Assembly: GCA_965275915.1 (NCBI GenBank)
Contig: CBDHYI010000001.1
Span: forward strand, 1-20,955
Origin: JBDWFY01 sp965275915
GTDB lineage: Bacteria > Pseudomonadota > Alphaproteobacteria > Rhizobiales > Stappiaceae
Length of the DNA: 20,955 nucleotides
Direction: 5' to 3'
Positions 8,073-15,459 of the stretch are shown piece by piece. A program made the position numbers and the translations under genes. Every line of letters begins with the position of its first letter. The stretch's first letter is position 1. The notes beneath the pieces were generated by a model. That model did no database searches and had not been told where the DNA came from. It saw only the letters and a list, made by a program, of their open reading frames with translations.

Positions 8073-9413
8073 TCATCCGTATCGTCTCATCGATGCTTGT
8101 GCCGCTTCTATCGCATCACTCATGCGTTCCAGCCCGAGATCAATCTCGTCATCGGAAACTGTCAGCGGCGGGGCAATCCGGAACACAGCCCCCATCTCGG
8201 GAAGTTTCGCAATGTTCATGCTGAGCCCGCGTGCCATCGCCTCGGCGCCGATCCGGTCGCCCATATCAAGATCGGGTGCGCGGCTTTCCCTGTCGGTGAC
8301 AATATCCAACCCAAGCAGCAGACCCCGTCCCCGTACATCTCCGACACACTCATAACGCTGCTGTATTGCTACCAGCCCCGCCCGCAACCTGTTTCCAACG
8401 GTTTTCGCACGTTCGACCAGACCGTCCTTCTCGACCACATTCATGACCGTCAGGCCCACTGCCGCCGGCAGCGGGTCGGAAACATGTGTGGTATAAAAAA
8501 TGAAGCCTCGCTCATGGGCGCGCTCCTCGATATCGCGACTGGTCAGCACTGCCGAAAGCGGCAGCCCGGCCCCCAGTGTCTTGGACAATGTCAGGATATC
8601 CGGCGTGACCCCGTCGCGCTGAAAAGCGAACATATGGCCGGTGCGCCCGATACCGGTCTGAGCTTCGTCGAGGATCAGCAGCATCCCGCGTTCGTCGCAT
8701 TTCTGCCGCAACGCCGCCAAGTATCCAACCGGTAATTCTATGATGCCGCCCGACGACAGGATCGGCTCGGCTATGAATGCGGCAAGACTGCCGGTGGACT
8801 GACTGTCGACAAGCGCAAACGCATCGTCCAGCTCTGTTTGCCAATCCAGACTGCCATCAGCATGCGTGAAGCGCGGGCGATAGGCATTGGGTGCGGGGAT
8901 AGCGAACGAGCCGACATTTGCCGGACCGCAGCCGCGCCGGGCATGGCTGTACGTCGCCGAAGCGGCAGCTCCGGTCATTCCGTGCCAGCTCCTCGAAAAA
9001 GCGACGATTTCATGCTTGCCGGTGACGATCTTCGCAAGACGGATTGCGGCCTCGTTCGATTCCGCACCGGTCGACAGCAGCAGAACTTTCTCCAGGCCCG
9101 GCACGAGTGAGCCGAGGCGCTTTGACAGGTCCACAACCGGACGCGAGAGCATCCCGCTGAACAGATGATCAAGACAGCCGATCTGTTCCCGGACGGTCCT
9201 GACGATCTCCGGATGGGCGTGTCCCAGAACGGCGCTCATCTGACCTGACGTGAAGTCGAGGATGGGTTCGCCCGCGCTGTCGTAGACAAAGCTGCCTTCA
9301 GCTCTGTCGATGATGCGCGCCTCGAACTGAGGACCATAGCGGATGACGTGGTTTGAGACGGAAGACCAGAATTCGGTTTCGTTTTCCGGTGTGTGGGGTT
9401 TTGCTTTCGCCAT
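8073..9413 (-). CDS. dgdA: 2,2-dialkylglycine decarboxylase
   Basis: 447 residues from ATG 9413; a TTG six codons upstream is a weaker choice. PLP-dependent class III aminotransferase that decarboxylates 2,2-dialkylglycines such as 2-aminoisobutyrate and passes the amino group to pyruvate. Nearly every landmark of the Burkholderia enzyme is present at a constant offset of six: Gln58 in SGQMSAVLGH, Trp143 in SWHGMTG, Asp249 in DEAQTG, the PLP lysine Lys278 in TLSKTLGAG, and Arg412 in FRIAPPLTV. DHLFSGMLSRPVVDL and FYTTHVSDPLPAAVG are also retained. It is a cytoplasmic enzyme. It is transcribed divergently from a LysR regulator, as in the described dgdA-dgdR pair. Confidence 0.92.
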   Translation of the reverse strand: MAKAKPHTPENETEFWSSVSNHVIRYGPQFEARIIDRAEGSFVYDSAGEPILDFTSGQMSAVLGHAHPEIVRTVREQIGCLDHLFSGMLSRPVVDLSKRLGSLVPGLEKVLLLSTGAESNEAAIRLAKIVTGKHEIVAFSRSWHGMTGAAASATYSHARRGCGPANVGSFAIPAPNAYRPRFTHADGSLDWQTELDDAFALVDSQSTGSLAAFIAEPILSSGGIIELPVGYLAALRQKCDERGMLLILDEAQTGIGRTGHMFAFQRDGVTPDILTLSKTLGAGLPLSAVLTSRDIEERAHERGFIFYTTHVSDPLPAAVGLTVMNVVEKDGLVERAKTVGNRLRAGLVAIQQRYECVGDVRGRGLLLGLDIVTDRESRAPDLDMGDRIGAEAMARGLSMNIAKLPEMGAVFRIAPPLTVSDDEIDLGLERMSDAIEAAQASMRRYG

Positions 9414-9504
9414 GGCGCGTTTCTCGATCAATCCGTGTGGTCATTGCCGGAAGCACTTTACTCTTGGCATCGCATTCATCAAAATTCATAATCTGAAAAC
9501 TGTT

Positions 9505-9521
9505 TATCAATCGGATTGATA
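9505..9521. promoter_or_regulatory. LysR-type palindrome between dgdA and its regulator
   Basis: TATCAATC, a central G, GATTGATA: a perfect 17-bp inverted repeat. It contains ATC-N9-GAT (9506-9520), a form of the LysR T-N11-A box. It lies four bases before the LysR start codon and in the shared dgdA upstream region, so it could serve both autoregulation and control of dgdA. Confidence 0.65.
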
Positions 9522-9525
9522 TCCT

Positions 9526-10392
9526 ATGGACGTACTCGAAATCCTTCTGCTTCGCAGCTTCGTTGCCGTTGCGCGAACGGGTTCGATCAGCGGCGCAGCG
9601 CGGCAGGTCGGCCGGACGCAATCGGCCGTCAGCATGCAGATGCGCCGGCTGGAGACCATCCTCGGCCAGCCGATTCTGCACCGCATCGGTAGTGGTGTTG
9701 AGCCGACCGCAGCGGGAAATCGGCTGCTTCACCACGCCGATCAGATCTTGAGCGCACATGACGGCGCGCTGTCCATGTTTCAGGATACCGAATTGCGCGG
9801 CTCGATCAGCTTTGGTTGTCCTGAGGATTATCTGGCCGCCTTCTTTCCGGAATTACTCAAGGGGTTCAGTGCACGCCACGATGCGATCGAGATAGAGGTG
9901 ATGTGCGCTCCCACCGTCGAACTGCACACATTCTTGCAGCGACGAAGGATCGATGTTGCGCTTGTTTCCGTTCCGGACGATGCCGGGGCCGAGCGGATTA
10001 TCCGGTCCGAGAGTTTCGTCTGGGTCGGCAATCGTCCCGCGCCGAAAATCATTGAAAAGCAGACGATACCGTTGGCCCTGTCGGCTCCGAATACGTTGGA
10101 CCACCGGGCCGCCCGTACTGCGATGGAGCAGGCCGGACAGGGCTATCGTATCGCCTTCGCCAGCAATAGCCTGGCCGGGCTTCTTGCAGTCACGCGCTCC
10201 GGCCAGGCCATAAGCGTCGTACCGCGTTCGGCGGTTCCGCCGGACCTCCACGTACTGGAGGCGCCGCTCCCGCCGCTGCCGAATATCGGTATCAGCCTTG
10301 CTTATGCGTCCCCCACCCCGCCGGCGATCGTCCAGGCATTCGGGGACTTTGTGAGTGGCACGCTCGGTCAAACAGATCTCAACGCGGCATAA
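9526..10392 (+). CDS. LysR-family regulator, DgdR-like by position
   Basis: 288 residues. The N-terminal winged helix-turn-helix spans about residues 5-65, with the recognition helix at GRTQSAVSMQMRRLE. An effector-binding domain of periplasmic-binding-protein type follows from about residue 90, starting SISFGCPEDYLAAFFPELL. It is divergent from dgdA with a palindrome in the shared spacer, which suggests it controls dialkylglycine metabolism. DgdR of Burkholderia is also a LysR protein in this arrangement, but orthology is not established here. The ligand could be the substrate amino acid (inference). It converges on the zf-CHCC operon, ending 58 bases from it. Confidence 0.88.
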   Translation: MDVLEILLLRSFVAVARTGSISGAARQVGRTQSAVSMQMRRLETILGQPILHRIGSGVEPTAAGNRLLHHADQILSAHDGALSMFQDTELRGSISFGCPEDYLAAFFPELLKGFSARHDAIEIEVMCAPTVELHTFLQRRRIDVALVSVPDDAGAERIIRSESFVWVGNRPAPKIIEKQTIPLALSAPNTLDHRAARTAMEQAGQGYRIAFASNSLAGLLAVTRSGQAISVVPRSAVPPDLHVLEAPLPPLPNIGISLAYASPTPPAIVQAFGDFVSGTLGQTDLNAA

Positions 10393-10450
10393 ATTCTGAT
10401 TTGGCGCTCACTGCTCCACTTAAACATCGGTTACGGCAGGGGCCAGTCGC

Positions 10451-10699
10451 TTAATCGTCGCGCGCATCCAGGAACATGCAATCCGGTGGGTCAGTCTCCT
10501 GCGGGCCAAGGCGCTCGTCGTAACGGAACAACGTCGCGCAGTAGGGGCAGAGGATCGTGTCGTCTGTCCCCATGTCAAGGTAGATGTGCGGATGGTCGTG
10601 TGGCTCGTCGGCACCGGCGCATTTGAACTCCCTGACGCCGATCCTGATCTCCGCAACGCCCCGGTCGTTCTTGAATTTCGCATAATTCTCACCCGCCAT
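10451..10699 (-). CDS. zf-CHCC zinc-binding protein
   Basis: 82 residues from ATG 10699; a GTG one codon upstream is also possible. GAGG lies four bases before that ATG. Metal ligands are visible: Cys in FKCAG, His in HDHPH, and the pair CPYC followed by LFRYD. This is the zinc-finger CHCC pattern shared with the complex I accessory subunit NDUFS6 and small bacterial proteins. It is the last gene of the MarR-led operon and overlaps the end of the Nfu-like gene by 11 bases, so they are probably translationally coupled. Molecular role in bacteria is not established. Confidence 0.8.
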   Translation of the reverse strand: MAGENYAKFKNDRGVAEIRIGVREFKCAGADEPHDHPHIYLDMGTDDTILCPYCATLFRYDERLGPQETDPPDCMFLDARDD

Positions 10700-10922
10700 C
10701 ACGCCTCGAAAGCTCGTTCTCGATGATGCCGACTTCGGTCAGCTGATGATCCATTGAACGGTCCGTGAGCATGCCGCTGTCGATCAGTTTGCGAAGCTCG
10801 TGGAGCTTCGCCTCAAGTTCGGCACAGGTAAACTTCGCCCAGGGGTTCGTTTCCTTCGGCGACAGGCCCGGCAGGAACGTGAGGTTCGCCGGGCTCGGCG
10901 TCTCTTCGGTTTGGATGAGCAT
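10689..10922 (-). CDS. Small protein with Nfu-like N-terminus, no Fe-S domain
   Basis: 77 residues from ATG 10922, with GAGGAG nine bases upstream. The first 19 residues, MLIQTEETPSPANLTFLPG, closely match the start of the Nfu/NifU N-terminal domain, where MFIQTE-TPNP-TLKFLPG is typical. The rest of that domain and the CxxC Fe-S scaffold domain are missing. From residue 25 a different, probably helical segment follows: WAKFTCAELEAKLHELRKLI to NELSRR. There is one cysteine, at position 33. It may be a chimera or a convergent motif. It is the fourth gene of the MarR operon, 32 bases after the preceding stop. Confidence 0.7.
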   Translation of the reverse strand: MLIQTEETPSPANLTFLPGLSPKETNPWAKFTCAELEAKLHELRKLIDSGMLTDRSMDHQLTEVGIIENELSRRDGG

Positions 10923-10954
10923 GGCTCAATGCTCCTCGTTCGATCGCATGGATG

Positions 10955-11362
10955 TCATGCGGGGTCCCCCGTTTGAGAAAGGTTGGCCACGCTCCAGAAG
11001 GCGATGGCCGCGGCGAACATGGCGCCATGGAAAGCCGCCGCGCGCGGGCCCGACGGCGCGCCGTCATAGCGCCCGAGTTCCCTTGCAATATCGAAAAAGC
11101 CGGGCGCCGGCAGCCCGTGGCGCGCGCGACTGATCACGAGCGCGGCGATGAAGGGATGTTCATTGGCCGCATCCTCCCGCATCAGCCATTCCAGAGCCTC
11201 CGCGACCTGATGAATCGTGTTCGGCGGCTGCAGTTCCAGGGCCTCGGCAAGCGCCCTGTAGGTGATCGGCTCTCCCCGCACCGCGATGCGTTGAAGGTGA
11301 AGCCGGACACGTCCTGCAAGGACTTCCGCTGTCGACGCAGTGTTTTCGGGCATCACCGTCAT
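10955..11362 (-). CDS. Conserved hypothetical protein, operon gene 3
   Basis: 135 residues from ATG 11362, whose ATGA overlaps the stop of the DUF6522 gene by four bases. The middle part (GEPITYRALAEALEL) reads like a small helical, winged-helix-like segment, followed by TIHQVAEALEWLMREDAA and ISRARHGLPAPGFFDIARELGRY. The C-terminal 25 residues (FHGAMFAAAIAFWSV) are hydrophobic but too short to call a membrane anchor with confidence. I do not recognise the family. Tight coupling suggests it works with DUF6522 and the Cys-MarR regulator. Confidence 0.7.
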   Translation of the reverse strand: MTVMPENTASTAEVLAGRVRLHLQRIAVRGEPITYRALAEALELQPPNTIHQVAEALEWLMREDAANEHPFIAALVISRARHGLPAPGFFDIARELGRYDGAPSGPRAAAFHGAMFAAAIAFWSVANLSQTGDPA

Positions 11363-11679
11363 GACATGTTCTTCGCAAGATCGAACAGGCTCAACGGGTG
11401 CTTCGTCGGCCTGGTTGCGACAACCGGCAACGGATCTTCGAACAGGCTGCCGTCGGCCTCGATCACAACACGCCAAACCCGTGCCCGATAGCGGAAGGTG
11501 AGGCGGGTGCGACCGGCGTCCTCATTTTCGCCGGTTTCAGTGACGCCCATGACCAGGCCCTTGGCCATATTCTGCTTCAGAGCTTCAACGGTGAGGCCCA
11601 GCTTGGACGCCAATGCCTCGGCGTCGACGGTGACCTCGCCATTCTCGATGCTGATCGGTGCTGATGAACAAGGGCTCAT
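11359..11679 (-). CDS. DUF6522 family protein
   Basis: 106 residues from ATG 11679, coupled by an ATGA overlap to the stop of the MarR gene. The order IENGEVTVDAEALASKLGLT, LKQNMAKGLVMGVTE and EDAGRTRLTFRYRARVWRVVIEADG fits the DUF6522 pattern of a small helix-turn-helix-like part followed by a beta-rich part. Biochemical function is not known. It ends with SLFDLAKNMS and its stop overlaps the next start. A longer frame upstream exists only because it overlaps the MarR gene. Confidence 0.68.
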   Translation of the reverse strand: MSPCSSAPISIENGEVTVDAEALASKLGLTVEALKQNMAKGLVMGVTETGENEDAGRTRLTFRYRARVWRVVIEADGSLFEDPLPVVATRPTKHPLSLFDLAKNMS

Positions 11680-12275
11680 CGCCCGGCCGTCCCAACGCGC
11701 GGAGGCCCGGCTTTGCCGGAGTTGAAATTGATGCAGAGCTGTTCCAGTTCGTCGGCCGCCAGAGCCTCCTTCATGAAACTGCATTCATAGGCATTCATGC
11801 CTTCCCTGCAACAGCCGTCGCCTTCGAAATGCACGCATGTCTCGCACGTGCCGAAGAGCGGTTTGCCCGTGTTGAGGGCAACGCTGCCGAGCAAGCGCTG
11901 AAGCACGGCGGAAAAATTGCCGCGAACGCCCGGGGGAAGAGCGTCCGCGGCCCGGACCAGGGCTTCGATAGGGTCATCGTTCAGAAGAGCCCTGGCTTTT
12001 TTCGTCAGATCCAGTCTCACGCTTCGTCCGTCCGTTTCGCAGCGGGTCTGTTTCAGGTAGCCCCCGGCGACCAGGCCCTTGATCGTCTGCGAGGCGGTGC
12101 CTCGCGTCGTGTCGTGAAACGCGGCAAATGCCGATGGCGTACGCGAAAAGCGATTGGCCCGCGCAAAGTACCTCAATCCTGTCCATTGCACGGGGGTCAA
12201 ACCACCCACGAGACCGTCACCCGACGCGATCCGTCCCAGATGAAGGATCAGTTCGGCGATCACGCGGCTGTCCAT
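11676..12275 (-). CDS. MarR-family regulator with C-terminal cysteine cluster
   Basis: 199 residues from ATG 12275, which has AGGA eight bases upstream; ATG 12293 lacks one. The winged helix lies at about residues 25-100, with recognition helix TRGTASQTIKGLVAGGYL and wing ETDGRSVRLDL. The C-terminal tail carries six cysteines spaced C-x2-C-x7-CC-x8-C-x15-C (FGTCETCVHFEGDGCC, YECSFM, ELEQLCINF), plus one in the wing. Such a cluster could bind a metal or Fe-S centre and make the protein a redox, metal or nitric-oxide sensor (inference). It heads an operon of four downstream genes with two ATGA overlaps and is divergent from citF. Confidence 0.85.
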   Translation of the reverse strand: MDSRVIAELILHLGRIASGDGLVGGLTPVQWTGLRYFARANRFSRTPSAFAAFHDTTRGTASQTIKGLVAGGYLKQTRCETDGRSVRLDLTKKARALLNDDPIEALVRAADALPPGVRGNFSAVLQRLLGSVALNTGKPLFGTCETCVHFEGDGCCREGMNAYECSFMKEALAADELEQLCINFNSGKAGPPRVGTAGR

Positions 12276-12344
12276 GTCGTGCTTCCTGTCCATGGGTGTT
12301 CAGTTGCATGGATAATAGCGTTTTCAAACTATATCGACAAGATA

Positions 12345-12374
12345 ATAATTTCGATTCAAAACCATTATTTCGAT
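12345..12374. promoter_or_regulatory. Direct repeat in the MarR-citF divergent region
   Basis: ATAATTTCGAT at 12345-12355 and ATTATTTCGAT at 12364-12374 match at 10 of 11 bases and start 19 bases apart. They lie upstream of the Cys-MarR gene and about 190 bases upstream of citF. They could be regulator half-sites for either side, but their AT-rich make-up makes chance possible. Confidence 0.35.
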
Positions 12375-12502
12375 GAACATCAAGCTGCACACTCAAAGAT
12401 CCATGCGATAGGCAACACCTATACCCGAATCCATGTTCTTGGGACTACAACCCGTTCCGGTCGGCGATATATGGTGACTTTGCAGATTTTGGACGTTTGT
12501 AC

Positions 12503-12534
12503 AGGCCTGAGGACGTGGCCTCCTCCTCAGGCCT
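12503..12534 (+). promoter_or_regulatory. Strong hairpin in the citF leader
   Basis: AGGCCTGAGGA (12503-12513) and TCCTCAGGCCT (12524-12534) form a perfect 11-bp stem with a 10-base loop, ending 30 bases before the citF start. No T-run follows, so it is not a typical intrinsic terminator. It may be an operator or a leader structure. Confidence 0.6.
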
Positions 12535-12564
12535 TCACTGTCTTACGGCGAACATAGTCAGTTC

Positions 12565-14097
12565 ATGAAAGATTTTGTGACGCATGCGCAGCGGTTGGAT
12601 CTCGGGTCCGCCCTCATCAAAGCCCACAATGCCGCCGTCGAAGCGGGGACCGGCCGCCGTCCGATTGAATTGCAACCTCGAAACCGGAAGGCCGGGCACC
12701 CGGCATTACTGAAAGATCTCAAGAAGGCTTTTGAGCGATTCGAGATCGGCGACGGCGCGACGTTGTCTTTCCATCATCACTTTCGCAACGGAGACCGGAT
12801 TCTGGCTTCCGTTGTCGGATGTGCCGCCGAATTGGGGCTGCGGGATCTGAAAATCGCGGCCAGCTCGATCTTTCCGGTCCATGCTTCGATCGTGCCGCAC
12901 ATTCGCAGCGGTGTCGTTGGAAGCATTGTCACGGATTACATGTCAGGTCCGGTCGCCGATGCGGTGACAGCGGGAGAGCTCGGGGGAACGGCCCTGTTTC
13001 AAAGCCATGGCGGCCGTGCGCGCGCTTTGTCGTCGGGAGAACTGACAGTTGACGTTGCCTTTGTGGGCGCCTCACGGGCAGATATGACGGGTGCTGCCAC
13101 CGGACGGGAAGGTCCGGTGCCATGCGGCCCGTTGGGATATGCGATGGTCGATGCCGCTTATGCGAGGAAGGTCGTGGTGCTGGCACAGGAGATCGCCGAC
13201 GAGCCTGTTTGCAAGGTCGATATCCCGGCCTCACAGGTCGACGCATTGCTGCACTTTCCGAACCCGGGCCTGCCCAGCGGCATTACCTTCGGGTCCACTA
13301 TTCCGCTCAACACGCCTGAATCGAACCTGATCGGGCGTCATGTTGCAAACGTCATTCGCGCGGCCGGACTGTTTCATAAGGGGTTCTCCTTCCAGACAGG
13401 AGCGGGCGGGTTCTCCCTCGGATGCGTACCCCACATCCAGGACGCCCTGTCACAGGCCGAATTTTCAGGCGATTTTGTCTCCGGTGGCATAACAGGCGCT
13501 CATGTCGAGATAGCGCGAGGGAGCCATGTAAGGTGCATCAAAGACGTACAATGCTTCGATCGGACAGCCGTCCTTTCTTCCATGACAAACGATTTTCATC
13601 TTCCGATGTCAGCGGCGCAATATGCCTCGCCGATCCATCCGCAGGCGGTTGTCAACGATCTCTCGGTGATGATCCTCGGGGCAGCGGAGATAGACAGGGA
13701 TTTCAACATCAATGTGGTCGCCGGCGGCAACGGAAAGATCATTGGCGGCCCCGGTGGGCATCCCGACACCGCCCGCGGAGCGGATCTCACGATCGCGACG
13801 TCACGGCTGACCGGTGGTGGATATGCGAAGCTGGTTGATCAGGTGACATGCATTGCAACACCTGGCCGGGACGTCGATGTTCTGGTGACCGACGAAGGTA
13901 TCGCGGTCAATCCCGCGAATGAAACCCTCACACTGGCACTTGGCGATGCGGGGATTCCGGTCGTGCCAATCGAAGAATTGGTCGAACGGTCACAGTGCAC
14001 AGCGACAAAATTCCAACGGCAAAATGATGGCGCGCCCTGTGCGCTCATTGAAACGCCCGACGGGCAGATAACGGACGTTATTTTGGGCGAACGATGA
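12565..14097 (+). CDS. citF: Citrate lyase alpha subunit / CoA-transferase
   Basis: 510 residues, full length for CitF. The alpha subunit swaps the acyl group between the lyase carrier and citrate. Family landmarks seen: GATLSFHHHFRNGD near residue 70, ELGGTALFQSHGGRARA, FPNPGLPSGITFGSTIPLNTPES, FQTGAGGFSLGC, and the C-terminal GGGYAKLVDQVTC with VLVTDEGIAVNP. The ribosome binding site is weak; ATG 12565 is chosen by agreement with family length. citE begins one base after the stop, so they are coupled. No gene for the acyl carrier CitD, ligase CitC or prosthetic-group enzymes CitX/CitG is in the window, so the substrate and mechanism may differ from classical citrate fermentation. Confidence 0.88.
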   Translation: MKDFVTHAQRLDLGSALIKAHNAAVEAGTGRRPIELQPRNRKAGHPALLKDLKKAFERFEIGDGATLSFHHHFRNGDRILASVVGCAAELGLRDLKIAASSIFPVHASIVPHIRSGVVGSIVTDYMSGPVADAVTAGELGGTALFQSHGGRARALSSGELTVDVAFVGASRADMTGAATGREGPVPCGPLGYAMVDAAYARKVVVLAQEIADEPVCKVDIPASQVDALLHFPNPGLPSGITFGSTIPLNTPESNLIGRHVANVIRAAGLFHKGFSFQTGAGGFSLGCVPHIQDALSQAEFSGDFVSGGITGAHVEIARGSHVRCIKDVQCFDRTAVLSSMTNDFHLPMSAAQYASPIHPQAVVNDLSVMILGAAEIDRDFNINVVAGGNGKIIGGPGGHPDTARGADLTIATSRLTGGGYAKLVDQVTCIATPGRDVDVLVTDEGIAVNPANETLTLALGDAGIPVVPIEELVERSQCTATKFQRQNDGAPCALIETPDGQITDVILGER

Positions 14098-14098
14098 C

Positions 14099-14935
14099 AT
14101 GAACCTCAAATCGATACTGTTCGTACCGGCTCTACGGCCGGATCTGTTCAGAAAGGCGATCGACGGCAATGCGTCGGCGATCTGTGTCGACCTTGAAGAT
14201 TCGATCGCGCCCGATAAGAAATCCGAAGCCCGGTCCAATCTCGAAGACAAATTCACGTTGCCGACGTCATCCGACAAGTCGCTGATGGTACGCGTCAATT
14301 GCGAGCCGGAGCTGTTGTCACATGATCTTCTTTCAATTCGCAAGGACGTCGATTTCATCATGCTTCCGAAGACGGGTTCCGTCGATCAAATCAACACATT
14401 GGCTCGTTCGCTGGAAAGCCGGTTTGATCAATTCGGCCCTGACATCATTTGCCTGATTGAAAGCGGATCAGACCTTGATCGCCTGCGCCAAAATCCGGAG
14501 CCCCTGAGCGAGCGGGTAAAGGCTATGGCGCTCGGAACCGAGGATCTGGCGACTGATTTTGCCGTATCATCCGATGCGCCGATCATCAGGCATTGCTTCT
14601 ACGAACTTGCGGTGCTTTGCCGGCGTTGGGAACTTCAGTTGCTGGGTTATCCCGGGTCGATTGCAGAATTCAGAGATTTGAATGCATTTGAGGAGAGTGT
14701 GGGAACAGGCGCCGACGCAGGCGCGTCGGGAGGTTTTTGCATCCATCCCGCTCAGGTGGACATTCTCAATCGAGTCTTCACACCCGCGGCCTTTGCCGTG
14801 GAGCACGCCAAAAGGGTGGTGGAGGCATTTGAAACGGCGCTGTCCAAAGGTGAGGGTGTCTGTTCCGTTGACGGCAAAATGATTGACAGGCCGGTTTATC
14901 TGAGCGCGCAGACGATATTGTCTCGTGCGCGGTAG
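14099..14935 (+). CDS. citE: CitE-like lyase, HpcH/HpaI aldolase family
   Basis: 278 residues; ATG lies one base after the citF stop. The beta subunit cleaves citryl thioester to acetyl thioester and oxaloacetate; relatives cleave citramalyl- or malyl-CoA. Seen: ILFVPALRPDLF at the start, DLED at 31-34, Arg65 in MVRVN, the metal ligand candidate Glu121 in CLIES, and GTEDLATD at 146-153 with the second acidic ligand. The tail GFCIHPAQVDILNRVFTPA is the family hallmark. It is TIM-barrel and Mg-dependent by family. Without CitD nearby it could act on free CoA esters (inference). It ends eight bases from the convergent cytochrome gene. Confidence 0.87.
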   Translation: MNLKSILFVPALRPDLFRKAIDGNASAICVDLEDSIAPDKKSEARSNLEDKFTLPTSSDKSLMVRVNCEPELLSHDLLSIRKDVDFIMLPKTGSVDQINTLARSLESRFDQFGPDIICLIESGSDLDRLRQNPEPLSERVKAMALGTEDLATDFAVSSDAPIIRHCFYELAVLCRRWELQLLGYPGSIAEFRDLNAFEESVGTGADAGASGGFCIHPAQVDILNRVFTPAAFAVEHAKRVVEAFETALSKGEGVCSVDGKMIDRPVYLSAQTILSRAR

Positions 14936-14943
14936 TTTGCCGT

Positions 14944-15441
14944 TCAATCCGATGATATGGATACAAGATACGCTGCGATCGCCCGGACGCCTTCCTTCCG
15001 GGAAAACGGCATCTTGGAACGCAGATCCCGGTTGGAAAAATCCGAAAGAAATCGGTTGGGATTAGCGGTGAAGCGCACGAAATTGTCTTCGGTCCACACC
15101 AGCCCGATTTCACCGGCATGACGCAAGCCGCTGCTGTAGTCATAATCGCGTAATCCTGCGGCACGTCGCCCGATTACATCGAACAGATCGGGTCCAACGG
15201 ATCCGCCGCCGACGATTACTTCCCCGCCCCTGGTCAGGCTATGACAGGCTTTGCAAAAGCGGAACTGCTGCTTTCCCTCGACCAACATACGTTCGTCCGC
15301 TTTGGTGGGCGTGCAAAGAGCGGCAAGGATGAAACCGCAAAGGATCGCCGCAAATAAACGATAGATCCCGGCAGAAACCGGAAAGCAGCGCCCTTTTTGA
15401 GAAAGGGGCGCTGCAATTTGGACAGTGACGCGCAATGCCAA
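14944..15441 (-). CDS. Exported c-type cytochrome, start uncertain
   Basis: Monoheme class I cytochrome. From the TTG at 15441 it has 165 residues. A signal-like hydrophobic segment (RLFAAILCGFILAALC) is followed by TKADE, so the mature protein begins near there. Heme site CKACH; the likely axial Met is in RSKMPFS near the C-terminus. The order and length match cytochrome c-550-like periplasmic carriers. There is no ATG upstream of the mature region, and an in-frame TGA lies at 15454-15456. A terminator-like hairpin (15385-15414) falls within the proposed first codons and a MITE ends 18 bases upstream, so the original 5' end may have been altered. It lies downstream of a GMC dehydrogenase on the same strand and is its likely electron acceptor. 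Confidence 0.75.
   Translation of the reverse strand: MALRVTVQIAAPLSQKGRCFPVSAGIYRLFAAILCGFILAALCTPTKADERMLVEGKQQFRFCKACHSLTRGGEVIVGGGSVGPDLFDVIGRRAAGLRDYDYSSGLRHAGEIGLVWTEDNFVRFTANPNRFLSDFSNRDLRSKMPFSRKEGVRAIAAYLVSISSD
15385..15414. terminator. GC-rich hairpin at the 5' end of the cytochrome gene
   Basis: GCAGCGCCC (15385-15393) pairs with GGGCGCTGC (15406-15414), 9 bp with a 12-base loop. On the minus strand only three T residues follow, so any terminator would be weak. It may end transcripts coming from the GMC gene, or be a leader structure; its position inside the proposed coding start is odd. Confidence 0.4.
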
Positions 15442-15459
15442 TTGTCCCGGGGGTCACTA

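Noticed and set aside
12503..12534. citF leader hairpin as an intrinsic terminator
   Set aside because: No T-run follows and no gene upstream on that strand would need one.
11658..12557. 299-residue plus-strand frame
   Set aside because: Antisense to the MarR gene with no domain; the MarR protein explains the region.
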